Source: Gordoniibacillus kamchatkensis (GTDB lineage: Bacteria; Bacillota; Bacilli; Paenibacillales; NBRC-103111). From it: 64,000 nt of DNA. The notes under the pieces are model-generated. The model made no database searches. It was not told where the DNA came from and saw only the letters and a program-made list of their open reading frames with translations. A program made the position numbers and the translations under genes. Below, piece by piece: positions 17,754 to 26,635 of this stretch (positions are counted from its first letter, which is position 1; every line of letters begins with the position of its first letter). The stretch spans positions 43,885 through 107,884 of the forward strand of contig NZ_JXAK01000017.1 of the NCBI RefSeq assembly GCF_000829455.1, written 5' to 3'.

Positions 17754-17809
17754 AAGATGGAAAACGGCGAGTAGTTGCGGCAATCCGGACAAACGTATAA
17801 TCGAGTCGA
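17735..17809 (+). promoter_or_regulatory. Promoter block 1, copy 1 (before GH31)
   Basis: First of three near-identical blocks of about 75 bp (others at 21118 and 24831). It starts at TGTCAAAAAG inside the end of the regulator gene and includes GCGAATGAAAGATGGAAAAC, CAATCCGGACAAACG and the -10 TATAAT at 17796-17801, 44 bp ahead of the GH31 start. At 17 bp spacing the -35 position reads AGTTGC, a poor match, which fits an activator-dependent promoter. Confidence 0.75.
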
Positions 17810-17844
17810 GAGCTGAAGATCGGCAAAACGAAAAGAGGTTGCTT

Positions 17845-19911
17845 ATGGAGAGGATTGCCAATGGGGTATGGAGAGTGCGCTTTGGACAGCCAGAACAACA
17901 TACTCCGGTTACACTTCGTGAAACGGAAATTCGAACGGAGCAGCTAAACGAGCTGAAATGTACCGGAACGCCGCCGTTTTCCATCGATGAAGTCAGCTTG
18001 AAAGAAACAAATAGAGGCGTCCAAATCGAGCTGCCGCTTGCGGCAGAAGAACACATCTACGGCTTCGGCCTGCAGCTGCATCGTGTCGATCACACCGGCA
18101 GAAAAAAGGTCATTCGTGTCAACAGCGACCCCGTCGCGGACACAGGGGACAGCCATGCGCCCGTTCCGTTCTACGTATCGACCTCCGGTTATGGCGTTTA
18201 CGTGGACACTTTGCGCTATGCAACCTTTTATTGCGGAACGAACTTGCGTAAAGGGGACTCTGAGTATAAGAAGTACGAACAAAAGACAGTGGGCACTTCG
18301 GAAATGGAATTGTACAGCCGCCAAGCTTCTGAAAGCAATCGCACCGTTGTGGTAGATATTCCAACTGCCAAAGGGATCGATCTTTATGTTTTCGAAGGAC
18401 CCGATCTCGCGACGGCCGTTCAGCGATATAATTTGTTTTCAGGCGGGGGCTGCCTGCCTCCTGCTTGGGGTCTAGGCATGTGGTACCGTACCTACAGTGC
18501 CGCTAAGCGCGAGGATGTGATGCGGCTGGCAAACACATTCCGGGAGGAAAGGATGCCCGTCGATGTCTTCGGCTTCGAGCCTGGTTGGCAGACGAAAGCG
18601 TACTCCTGTTCCTTGGTTTGGGATGAGGAACGTTTTCCAGAGCATGAGACGATGCTGGGAGAGCTGTACGGCATGAATTACCGGGTGAATTTATGGGAGC
18701 ATCTTTTCTTGCATCCAATGTCACCGATCTATTCTGAATTGAAGTCACATTCCGGCAACTATGAGGTTTGGGAAGGTTTGGTCCCCGATCTGTCGATCCC
18801 GGAGGCTAGGAGCATTTTTGCGGAGTATCACAAGAAGGAATTTGTCGACAAAGGCATTGCCGGATTCAAGCTGGATGAGTGTGACAGCTCCGACTATGTA
18901 CACTCCAACTGGTCATTCCCGGATGTAGCGGAGTTCCCGTCCGGTATGGACGGCGAACAGATGCACAACCAGCTGGGAACGCTCTATCAGGCCACTATTC
19001 AGGGTCCATTCGAGAAAGCCGGCAAAAGAACTTTGTCCCAAGTCCGGGCTTCCGGTGCTTTGGCTTCGTCTTTTCCTTTCGTGCTTTATAGCGATCTGTA
19101 CAATCATAAAGTATTCATCCGCGGGGTCGTGAACTGCGGGTTCTCCGGATTGCTTTGGTCACCGGAGGTGCGTCAGGCGGAATCGGCCGAGGATCTGATC
19201 CGCAGAATTCAAACGGCGGTATTCTCGCCAATGGCGCTATTGAACTGCTGGCGAATTCCTAACCCTCCCTGGATGCAGGTCGACAGGGACAAAAACATCC
19301 GCGGCGAGTTCATGGCCGGCTACGATAAGACTCGCGATATTTGCCGCAATCTGTTCGAGCTGCGCATGGCTTTTATTCCGTATCTGTATACGGCATATGC
19401 GAAATATGCGATGGAAGGCCGTCCGCCGTTCCGGGCTTTGGTGATGGATAACCCGGACGATTCGTATACGTACGATATCGATGACGCCTATATGATGGGA
19501 GAATCTGTACTTGTTGCTCCGATCGTAACCGGAAGTTCGGAACGAAGCGTTTATTTTCCGAAAGGAACCTGGCGATGCTTCTGGACAGGAGCTGTTTATG
19601 AAGGCGGGCAATCCTACACGTTCTCTCCTGGACTGGAACGAATTCCTGTGTTTGTAAAGGACGGCACTCTGTTACCTTTGGCCAAACCGCAGCAGTATGT
19701 AGCTGATGACGCCATATTTGAAGTGACTCTGCAGCAATTCGGCGACGAGGCACGAGAATGCATACTTTATGAGGATGACGGACTTACATTCGGATATCGA
19801 TCAGGGCAATACAATTGGGTTAAGGTTTCTATCAACTCCGACGGAACCATCGATGCAGGGCGGACCGGGGCTTATGAAAGGCGTTTGTATCATATTGTTG
19901 GAATCAAGTAA
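17845..19911 (+). CDS. Glycoside hydrolase family 31 (alpha-glucosidase/alpha-xylosidase type)
   Basis: A 688-residue cytoplasmic enzyme without signal peptide. GH31 retaining glycosidases remove alpha-linked glucose or xylose from the non-reducing end of oligosaccharides. The N-terminal beta-sandwich contains HIYGFGLQLHRVDHTGRK, the barrel has WGLGMWYRTYSAAKREDVMR and the nucleophile Asp (near residue 340) in IAGFKLDECDSSD. The acid/base is probably the Asp of LYSDLYNHKVFIRG. The C-terminal sheet has DAYMMGESVLVAPIV and YLYTAYAKYAMEG. The reading frame is open upstream to 17653, but ATG at 17845 with AAAAGAGG and a promoter between is the sensible start. It is transcribed from promoter block 1. 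Confidence 0.9.
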   Translation: MERIANGVWRVRFGQPEQHTPVTLRETEIRTEQLNELKCTGTPPFSIDEVSLKETNRGVQIELPLAAEEHIYGFGLQLHRVDHTGRKKVIRVNSDPVADTGDSHAPVPFYVSTSGYGVYVDTLRYATFYCGTNLRKGDSEYKKYEQKTVGTSEMELYSRQASESNRTVVVDIPTAKGIDLYVFEGPDLATAVQRYNLFSGGGCLPPAWGLGMWYRTYSAAKREDVMRLANTFREERMPVDVFGFEPGWQTKAYSCSLVWDEERFPEHETMLGELYGMNYRVNLWEHLFLHPMSPIYSELKSHSGNYEVWEGLVPDLSIPEARSIFAEYHKKEFVDKGIAGFKLDECDSSDYVHSNWSFPDVAEFPSGMDGEQMHNQLGTLYQATIQGPFEKAGKRTLSQVRASGALASSFPFVLYSDLYNHKVFIRGVVNCGFSGLLWSPEVRQAESAEDLIRRIQTAVFSPMALLNCWRIPNPPWMQVDRDKNIRGEFMAGYDKTRDICRNLFELRMAFIPYLYTAYAKYAMEGRPPFRALVMDNPDDSYTYDIDDAYMMGESVLVAPIVTGSSERSVYFPKGTWRCFWTGAVYEGGQSYTFSPGLERIPVFVKDGTLLPLAKPQQYVADDAIFEVTLQQFGDEARECILYEDDGLTFGYRSGQYNWVKVSINSDGTIDAGRTGAYERRLYHIVGIK

Positions 19912-19932
19912 TCATTGCAGTTCCGCTGAACG

Positions 19933-20169
19933 CTAATATAGCAAGTTTCGTCGATACTCGCGCGGACTGATCCCGTACCGCTGCTTGAACAATTTGGAGA
20001 AGTGGAACTCATCGTAAAAATGCAACGCGGCAGCGATCTCCTTGACGGATAAACGGGTCGTCTCCAGCGCAGCTTTGGCGGAATCGAGCTTCAACCCCTG
20101 CATGTAACGGCTCGGCGACATGCCGGTTCGGGAACGAAAGCTACAACGACGCAGAGGAGCGTATGACAA
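19933..20169 (-). pseudogene. Truncated AraC-type regulator (C-terminal DNA-binding domain only)
   Basis: Only the second part of an AraC domain remains: TGMSPSRYMQGLKLDSAKAA, LSVKEIAAALHFYDEFHFSK, LFKQRYGISPREYRRN. The N-terminal 200 or so residues and the first helix-turn-helix are absent. Upstream on its strand lies the start of the plus-strand PhyH gene, with the recognisable part ending at about 20130. This looks like a divergent regulator of the PhyH gene that lost its 5' part by deletion. It is unlikely to be functional. Confidence 0.75.
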
Positions 20170-21044
20170 TGTTCGTAAAAGTAGGAAAACGCGAGTTGGA
20201 ACTCGGCGGGCCTCATTTGGAAGAACTGCGGGATTCGAACGACATTATGCATGACGTAGTTGCATTGAGGCAGCGAATCGCTGACGACGGCTACCTGCTG
20301 CTGCGAGGCTTCCACGATCAGGAGCAGGTGTTGAAAGCAAGGCTTGCCGTTCTGGCGAAAATGGACAAGATGGGCAAGCTTGCCCGGGATACGTTGCTGG
20401 AAGAAGGCTTCATGGCGGATGGCAGCAAATCGCTTTTTTTGGGGGGAACCAACGAGGACTTGCCGGAATTGCTTGACGTGTTGAATGGACAGCACGTGAT
20501 GCGCTTCTTTGACCAGCTGCTCGGCGAGCAATCGCTGACGTATCACTATAAATGGCTGAGGGCTGTCGGCAAAGGCGATTACACCGGTGCTCACTATGAC
20601 ATCATATACATGGGCCGCGGCACCCACAATCTGTATACGGTCTGGTCGCCCCTGGGCGACATCAGCTACGAGATGGGCGGGCTGGCGATCTGCCTGAATT
20701 CCCACCGATTCGAGGATTTGAAACAGTCTTACGGCACCAAAGATGCGGATCGCGACGACATCGGCGCTTACACGGACGACCCCCTCGTCATCACGAACAA
20801 GTATGGCGGCAAATGGGCCACGACGGAATTCAAGGCCGGAGACGTGCTCATCTTTGGCATGTTCCTGATGCACTGCTCTTTGGAAAATACGACGAACCAA
20901 TATCGCCTCAGCGTCGACACGCGCTACCAATCGTCCCGGGAAGCGGTCGATTCCCGATGGAGCGGCAAACAGCCTCGCGGCCATTCCAACCCCCGATGGA
21001 GCGGTAAACAGCCTAACGGCCCTGTCAACGACGCCGCTCTCTGA
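20163..21044 (+). CDS. Phytanoyl-CoA dioxygenase (PhyH) family Fe(II)/2-oxoglutarate oxygenase
   Basis: A 293-residue cupin-fold oxygenase. The iron-binding H-x-D is seen in GAHYDIIYMG (near residue 144) and the distal His in FLMHCSLENTTNQYRLSVDT (near 236), with the 2-oxoglutarate-binding Arg in QYRLSVD. The N-terminal GYLLLRGF is also typical of the family. The substrate is unknown; in a sugar cluster it may hydroxylate a glycan-linked or secondary-metabolite group. The C-terminus ends in an odd duplicated segment, SRWSGKQPRG then PRWSGKQPNG, encoded by two near-identical 27-base repeats and unlikely to belong to the fold. ATG at 20163 follows GAGGAG. Confidence 0.88.
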   Translation: MTMFVKVGKRELELGGPHLEELRDSNDIMHDVVALRQRIADDGYLLLRGFHDQEQVLKARLAVLAKMDKMGKLARDTLLEEGFMADGSKSLFLGGTNEDLPELLDVLNGQHVMRFFDQLLGEQSLTYHYKWLRAVGKGDYTGAHYDIIYMGRGTHNLYTVWSPLGDISYEMGGLAICLNSHRFEDLKQSYGTKDADRDDIGAYTDDPLVITNKYGGKWATTEFKAGDVLIFGMFLMHCSLENTTNQYRLSVDTRYQSSREAVDSRWSGKQPRGHSNPRWSGKQPNGPVNDAAL

Positions 21045-21066
21045 TAAGCATAAGCATAGGAAATGA

Positions 21067-21106
21067 AAACGGCGTGCCGCTCATGTAGCGGCGCGCCGTT
21101 TGCTTT
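21067..21106 (+). terminator. Terminator of the PhyH gene
   Basis: AAACGGCGTGCCGCT (21067-21081) pairs with AGCGGCGCGCCGTTT (21087-21101) over 15 bp with a five-base loop and is followed by GCTTTC. The T tail is short, but the stem is very strong. Confidence 0.8.
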
Positions 21107-21117
21107 CGAGCGGAGAA

Positions 21118-21194
21118 TGTCAAAAAGTGCGAATGAAAGATGGAATACGGCGAGTAGATGCTGCAATCCGGACAAACCTATAATTAGAGTCGAG
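21118..21194 (+). promoter_or_regulatory. Promoter block 1, copy 2 (before GH2)
   Basis: Same block as at 17735, with -10 TATAAT at 21179-21184, 36 bp ahead of the GH2 start. The identity begins upstream at GCGGAGAATGTCAAAAAG (from 21110), which is the coding end of the cassette A regulator, so this copy carries a non-functional remnant of the last codons of that gene (ENVKKCE and stop). Confidence 0.75.
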
Positions 21195-21219
21195 AAGATC
21201 GGCGGAATGGGGTGCGACT

Positions 21220-24200
21220 ATGAGTGAACAATTTTCCAACAAGTTTAGTACAACGAGTATTAGCGGCGGCGAGTGGCTTACATACGACAGAGGGAGTTTC
21301 AGCATAGAGGACGGAGTCTTGACGGTAACAGATGGCTGGGTGACGGCTTCAAAAGTGAATATGGAAAATTTAGCTTTAGAATTTTCCGCCCGTTCTCCCG
21401 AGGATGCGCTGCAGGTTCAGATTTGGGCAGGTTTCCGACATTACAGCAGAGATTACCGTTATGTGGTGGCCCTTCGCGGCGGCAATAATAACGACATTTA
21501 TGTTGCGCGCCTTGGCGCTGAGGGGTACGATAAAATGCTCGCATTGCGCCCGCTTTCCTTTTCGCCAATCCCCGGTATTTGGTATAGGCTGCGCATCGTC
21601 TGTGCCGGTACGACTATAGCTGTTTATTTGGGTGAGGATAAAACGCCTCTTCTATGCGTAGAAGATGACGATGCCCCGTTTAACACGGGAAGTATATCTC
21701 TTGGCGGAAGTTATCTTCCGACACAGTTTAAACATGTAAATTTATCAGAGGTCGACGCTAATTATTTGGCGGGAGTCAGAACAGGACGGGAGTACCATGA
21801 AACGGTTTCGCTTACGGATGAAGATCGGGAAAAGACTCGGTTGAGAGAGCGTTCGGCCTACAGACCGTTTGTCGTTCCTACAGTTCCAGATGAAAGGCTG
21901 GAGCTTTCACTTGACGGAAAGTGGCTTTTTATTCCTGACTATGAAATAACGGAAAGACCGCTTGCGCTCGACTATGACGATAGTGCCTCTCACGTTATGA
22001 CAGTACCTGCCTCATGGGTTCCTCTGCATGCCTGGCTTGAGGGTGAGTTCATGGATCATACCCTTAACAAAGGCATGAACGACAGCTATCATGTTGAGGA
22101 ACTTACCCGCTGTCTTAACCAGACTTTTGATTATAAGCGGACGAAATCTGCATGGTACCGGCACTACCTTGATCTTCCCAAAGGTATTTCGGATAAGCGG
22201 GTGGTTCTCGATTTTGAAGGTATTGCTCTTATAAGTGCCGTCTACTTTAACGGTGTCCGGGTTTGCGAGAATATCGGTATGTTTACTCCCATGCAGATTG
22301 ACGTGAGTGAATATGTACGGGAGGGGCGAAACGTCGTTGCGGTTGAAGTTCATCGCCGTCTGACTGACGAATCCGAACGGGCAATCAAAACATCATCTGT
22401 CGATGATCATTACGCGACCGCATGGGATATTCTCGATGCCCATGAAAAAGGGGAGGAGATAGAGACCAAATGTGAGCGCAGGGAATTTTGTACCGACGAT
22501 ATCCCGCATGGTTTTTACGTCGGTAATCCGGGTGGGATTTGGCGAAGCGTAGGTCTCGTTATCAGCGACAAAGTTCATATTGACGAATTTTTTTTCAACC
22601 CAACTCTTGAGGATGCAACCGTTCAGGTTCAGTATTCCAACAGCGGTTTATTGACCAAAAATATAGAAGTCTCCTACCGGATGATTCATCGGACAACCGG
22701 TGAATATTTGTGCGGAGGTGTTGTGGACCATTATACGCTTGATGCCGGGGAAAAGCGGACCCTTTCCTTTACTACTCCCAAGGTCACTCCACAGCTATGG
22801 GGACCGGGGACTCCCAACCTCTATACCCTTACATTTACCATAACTCAAGACGGCGAGTATCTGGATGCATACAGTGAGCAAGTGGGGTTCAGGACGGTGG
22901 CGTTTGACGGAGAAACTCTTTTGTATAACGGAAGTCCGCTGTGGGTAAGGGGCGGCAATCACATGCCGGCTCACGTTAAACCGACGGATCGCCTGCTTGC
23001 ACAGAAGTTTATGTCTTTGGCGCTTAAGCACAATGTCATTGCGACCAGAACTCATGTCGCTCCTTGGGGCAGTACCTGGCTTGACGCCGCAGATGAGGCA
23101 GGTTTAATGGTTTCGTTTGAGGGGACATGGACCTGGCTGATGCTTGAGCATATACCCAGCAATCGCTCTATCAGGATCTGGAAAGAGGAACTCGTACGTC
23201 TGATAAAACGTCACAGAAACAGACCGTCTCTGTTCCTCATGACCATGAATAATGAAATGAAAATTTATTTGCACGAAGCACCCGACGAAATCGTCATTGA
23301 GAAAGGACGGATTTTGGACGGAGGAATCAAGGTGGTGCGCGAAGCGGCTCCTCATCTTCCGCTTGTTGCCGACTCTGCCTATTTCCGTAAACATGCGCAA
23401 AGATCCGGCCTATATGAGCGGATCATCTTAGCGAATGGACTGGATGACGGCGATATGGATGACCCGCACGCATATTTCGGCTGGTATGGCGTTTCCTTTT
23501 TTCATCTCTTTAACGGGCAGTTTGGCAGAGATCATGCAACACCGGGCAGACCGTGCATGTCCCAGGAATGTTCGACCGGCTATCCGCGGGCGGAGGATGG
23601 TCTCCCCACACGCTATTATTTGTTCGTTCATCAGACGCCTCAGACGATAATTGGCAAGAAGGCGTATGAGCATTGCGATCCTGCCTATTTTTTAAGCCGC
23701 CATGCCATGATGACCAAGGAACTTGTGGAGATGTTCCGACGTGTCGAGCATGATCGGACATGCGGCGTTAACATGTTTGCATTTGAGACTTTGTTCTACA
23801 ATCAGCATGACAGCCGACGCATACAACCAAATCTTTCAGCAATGAAATTAAAAATGGCTTATCAACCGGTACTTGCAAGTGCCGAACTGTGGGGACGACA
23901 TTTTTATGCCGGTGGTACGCTTGAAACAAACATAACTCTTATCAATGACTCTGAACGAAAAGAGACGCTTGAGTTACCGCAGGTAGAGCTCTCTCTTGTT
24001 GCAGGAAGCAAAACACTCGCTAGCAAATCTCTGCTGTTTGATACTTTGGCCTATTTTAAAACCGCAACCAAAAAACTGTTCCTGCCGCTGCCGTCCCAAC
24101 TGCCCGAAGAGCGGCTTGAGGCCAGGCTGATTATGAGGGTCAAAGCAAACGGCGTCGTTATTTCAAAAAACGAGTATGACATACTGCTTGCGAGCGAAGA

Positions 24201-24849
24201 GTGGGGCAAAGGTCATGTGCCGTGCGAGGATTCCTATTATTGTCTTAAAAGCGATGCGACCAGCCGAGAGCTGTTGGCCCGCTATAACATTAAAGCTGTC
24301 GAATGTTCCGATCTGTCTGAGCTTTCCGGCCAGCAAGGGCGGTTAGTCGTCACCGGTACCATCGGAGGCAATGATGGCCGGCTTATGCGGGAGTTTGCAC
24401 ATTCGGGAGGAAAGGTTATTCTTCTCGGGCAACAAGATTTGCCGAAAGAAATACTTGGCGAAACAGAAGCGCCTTTTACTGCACACCGTCAGGAGATCAT
24501 AACTATGAACGTTCCCGAGAGTTCGATTTTCGCCGGTATTGGCATTCTCGATCCAGCCTGGTTCAGCGACGGTTGCAATGTTCCGTATGCAGCTTTGGGG
24601 CGCTATAGCGTGGATAGGATCAACCGCGATATAAGCGTCCTGGCAGAGACACTCGAATGGCACGGTTATATCAATAAACCGACAGATTATAAAAAGTACG
24701 GCGGAACCCCTCTTTTTTCCATGAAGGTTGGTGAGGGTAATATTCTTGTCAGTTCAGTGCGTGTCGATGCATGCGGTTTTGATCCCGTTGCTTCACGCTT
24801 AGCCGGCAATTCCATCAACTGGAACTTTGATGTCAAAAAGTGCGAATAA
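21220..24849 (+). CDS. Glycoside hydrolase family 2-type enzyme with N-terminal laminin-G/concanavalin-like domain
   Basis: A 1209-residue protein with no signal peptide. Residues 1-195 look like a jelly-roll domain (IWAGFRHYSRDYRYVVALRG, GIWYRLRIVCAGTTIAVYLG). Then comes the GH2 set: sugar-binding domain (LSLDGKWLFIPDYEI, YRHYLDLPKG, VYFNGVRVCENIGMFTP), Ig-like domain, and TIM barrel (LLYNGSPLWVRGGNHMP, RTHVAPWGSTWLDAADEAGL). The acid/base Glu is probably in MTMNNEMK (about 675) and the nucleophile in MSQECSTGYP (about 782). A further 350 residues follow the barrel. Specificity (beta-galactosidase, beta-mannosidase or beta-glucuronidase) is open. Codon choice is more AT-rich than in neighbours, hinting at transfer. 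The last codons VKKCE overlap promoter block 1 copy 3. Confidence 0.85.
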   Translation: MSEQFSNKFSTTSISGGEWLTYDRGSFSIEDGVLTVTDGWVTASKVNMENLALEFSARSPEDALQVQIWAGFRHYSRDYRYVVALRGGNNNDIYVARLGAEGYDKMLALRPLSFSPIPGIWYRLRIVCAGTTIAVYLGEDKTPLLCVEDDDAPFNTGSISLGGSYLPTQFKHVNLSEVDANYLAGVRTGREYHETVSLTDEDREKTRLRERSAYRPFVVPTVPDERLELSLDGKWLFIPDYEITERPLALDYDDSASHVMTVPASWVPLHAWLEGEFMDHTLNKGMNDSYHVEELTRCLNQTFDYKRTKSAWYRHYLDLPKGISDKRVVLDFEGIALISAVYFNGVRVCENIGMFTPMQIDVSEYVREGRNVVAVEVHRRLTDESERAIKTSSVDDHYATAWDILDAHEKGEEIETKCERREFCTDDIPHGFYVGNPGGIWRSVGLVISDKVHIDEFFFNPTLEDATVQVQYSNSGLLTKNIEVSYRMIHRTTGEYLCGGVVDHYTLDAGEKRTLSFTTPKVTPQLWGPGTPNLYTLTFTITQDGEYLDAYSEQVGFRTVAFDGETLLYNGSPLWVRGGNHMPAHVKPTDRLLAQKFMSLALKHNVIATRTHVAPWGSTWLDAADEAGLMVSFEGTWTWLMLEHIPSNRSIRIWKEELVRLIKRHRNRPSLFLMTMNNEMKIYLHEAPDEIVIEKGRILDGGIKVVREAAPHLPLVADSAYFRKHAQRSGLYERIILANGLDDGDMDDPHAYFGWYGVSFFHLFNGQFGRDHATPGRPCMSQECSTGYPRAEDGLPTRYYLFVHQTPQTIIGKKAYEHCDPAYFLSRHAMMTKELVEMFRRVEHDRTCGVNMFAFETLFYNQHDSRRIQPNLSAMKLKMAYQPVLASAELWGRHFYAGGTLETNITLINDSERKETLELPQVELSLVAGSKTLASKSLLFDTLAYFKTATKKLFLPLPSQLPEERLEARLIMRVKANGVVISKNEYDILLASEEWGKGHVPCEDSYYCLKSDATSRELLARYNIKAVECSDLSELSGQQGRLVVTGTIGGNDGRLMREFAHSGGKVILLGQQDLPKEILGETEAPFTAHRQEIITMNVPESSIFAGIGILDPAWFSDGCNVPYAALGRYSVDRINRDISVLAETLEWHGYINKPTDYKKYGGTPLFSMKVGEGNILVSSVRVDACGFDPVASRLAGNSINWNFDVKKCE

Positions 24850-24906
24850 AAGATGGAAAACGGTGAGTAGATGCGGCAATTCGTACAAACGTATAATGTA
24901 GTCGAG
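24831..24906 (+). promoter_or_regulatory. Promoter block 1, copy 3 (before the cassette A binding protein)
   Basis: Same block as at 17735 and 21118, starting at TGTCAAAAAG inside the last codons of the GH2 gene; -10 TATAAT at 24892-24897, 43 bp ahead of the binding-protein start. The coding end VKKCE of GH2 mirrors VKKSE of the regulator because the block itself encodes it. Confidence 0.75.
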
Positions 24907-24940
24907 AAACGATTCTCAACCAGACAAGGGGGACTATGGG

Positions 24941-26635
24941 ATGGGCATCAAGAGAAGTAACACGTTGATAGCTTGCATGTTGGCCGCTTCGATGCTGCTG
25001 GCAGCATGCAGTTCAAGTAAGGCGGGGGGAGGCGAGGCGAAGCCGGAATCCGGCGGCAAACCGGCTGAGCCGGCGAAAACAGAGCAAAATGGGGCGCTCG
25101 CAAAGTATAACCCCCCTATTACGCTGCATATCGCACGTTCCTCAAGCCAAAACTGGAAATATCCGAAAGGCGACGATCTGAACAACAACATTTGGACCAG
25201 AGCGTACGAAGAAAAGCTGGGCATCAAGCTGGCATTGGATTGGACGGCAGAGGACGGTTCAACCTATGATCAGAAAATGAACGTATCGATCGCTTCGGGC
25301 AATTTGCCCGACCTCTTCACCGTCAACGCAACGCAGCTCAAGCAGCTCGCCGATGCAGGACAGCTGGCGGATTTGACGGAGGTGTACAACAAATACGCCT
25401 CCCCGCTTACCAAACAAAATATGAACAGCGACGGAGGGCTCGGACTGAAGTCGGCAACATTCGGCGGCAAGCTGCTGGCCATTCCGTCTATCAATGCCAA
25501 TATCTACAGCCCCAGCTTGCTATGGATTAGGACCGACTGGCTGAAGAAGCTGAACCTTCCCGAACCGAAAACGATGCAGGACGTGTACGCCATCTCGGAA
25601 GCGTTCACGAACAAGGATCCGGACGGCGACGGCAAGAAAGATACGATCGGTCTCGGCTTGAGCAAGACGTTATTGAACGCCGGTGTCGGGGAATTGAACG
25701 GTTTCGCCAACGCTTTCCACGCGTACCCGACGCTCTGGATCAAAGGCAGCGACGGCAAGATCACGTACGGAAGCATACAGCCGCAGATGAAAGCGGCGCT
25801 GGCCAAGCTTCAGGACATGTACAAGAGCGGCCAGATCGATACCGAGTTCGGCGTGAAGGATACCGCGAAGCTCGGAGAGGACATTGCTTCCAATAAACTG
25901 GGCATGCTGTTCGGCGCCAATTGGCTCCCCTACTTACCGCTGATTGACGCCGTTAAGAAAAATCCGGGTATGGATTGGAAAGCTTATGCGATTCCATCTG
26001 TCGACAATGAGCCGGCTAAAGCGGGAGTCGCTTTCCCGACATACGCCTATGTGGTTGTCCGCAAAGGGTACGAACATCCGGAAGCTGCAGTCAGCATGTT
26101 GAATTTGTATCAGGATACCCGATTCAAAACGCCGGTCCAAGCGGTAAATCCGTTCGAAACCGTCGAAGAAAACGGAAATCGGATCGAAACGGTCAAATAT
26201 GCGGTCGTACAATCGGCCCTAGGCAACGATGTTGTCGTGAAGGCACTCAAGCTGCTTCGGGAAGCGCTGCAGAAAGACGATAAAAGTGTGCTCAAGGACG
26301 CGCTGAAAGAAACCGACAAATTCGATCCGGTGCGGGCATTCCAGAAAAACGGGGACATGGCCTACTGGAGTCAAGGACGGCAATTCAACGCGTACGAAGT
26401 GCTGCTCGACAATTATACAGGCGATAAGCTGCTTACGACCGAATTCGGCGGAAGAACGCAAACGATGGGCGAGAAGTGGGAAGCGCTCGATAAGCTGGAG
26501 AAAGAAACGTTTACGAAAATCATTATGGGTACGTCTTCCGTCGATGAATTCGACAATTTCGTCGCCACATGGAAAAAACTCGGCGGCGATACGATCATAA
26601 AAGAAGTGAACGATTGGCTTGCTTCACAAAATTAA
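24941..26635 (+). CDS. Extracellular solute-binding lipoprotein, LplA-type (cassette A)
   Basis: A 564-residue lipoprotein: basic start (MGIKRSN), hydrophobic stretch and lipobox LLAACSSS, then a two-lobed family 1 binding fold (YNPPITLHIARSSSQNWKYP, GNLPDLFTVNATQLKQLADA, LLWIRTDWLKKLNLPEPKTM, NKDPDGDGKKDTIGLG with a calcium-loop-like DPDGDGKKD). The large size is typical of Paenibacillus importers for plant-wall oligosaccharides. It feeds the two permeases encoded downstream; the ATPase is not local and is presumably a shared MsmX-type protein. Expressed from promoter block 1. Confidence 0.92.
   Translation: MGIKRSNTLIACMLAASMLLAACSSSKAGGGEAKPESGGKPAEPAKTEQNGALAKYNPPITLHIARSSSQNWKYPKGDDLNNNIWTRAYEEKLGIKLALDWTAEDGSTYDQKMNVSIASGNLPDLFTVNATQLKQLADAGQLADLTEVYNKYASPLTKQNMNSDGGLGLKSATFGGKLLAIPSINANIYSPSLLWIRTDWLKKLNLPEPKTMQDVYAISEAFTNKDPDGDGKKDTIGLGLSKTLLNAGVGELNGFANAFHAYPTLWIKGSDGKITYGSIQPQMKAALAKLQDMYKSGQIDTEFGVKDTAKLGEDIASNKLGMLFGANWLPYLPLIDAVKKNPGMDWKAYAIPSVDNEPAKAGVAFPTYAYVVVRKGYEHPEAAVSMLNLYQDTRFKTPVQAVNPFETVEENGNRIETVKYAVVQSALGNDVVVKALKLLREALQKDDKSVLKDALKETDKFDPVRAFQKNGDMAYWSQGRQFNAYEVLLDNYTGDKLLTTEFGGRTQTMGEKWEALDKLEKETFTKIIMGTSSVDEFDNFVATWKKLGGDTIIKEVNDWLASQN

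Noticed and set aside
17653..17844. 64-residue N-terminal extension of GH31
   Set aside because: It overlaps the end of the response regulator and the promoter block; ATG at 17845 has the ribosome site and matches the family start.
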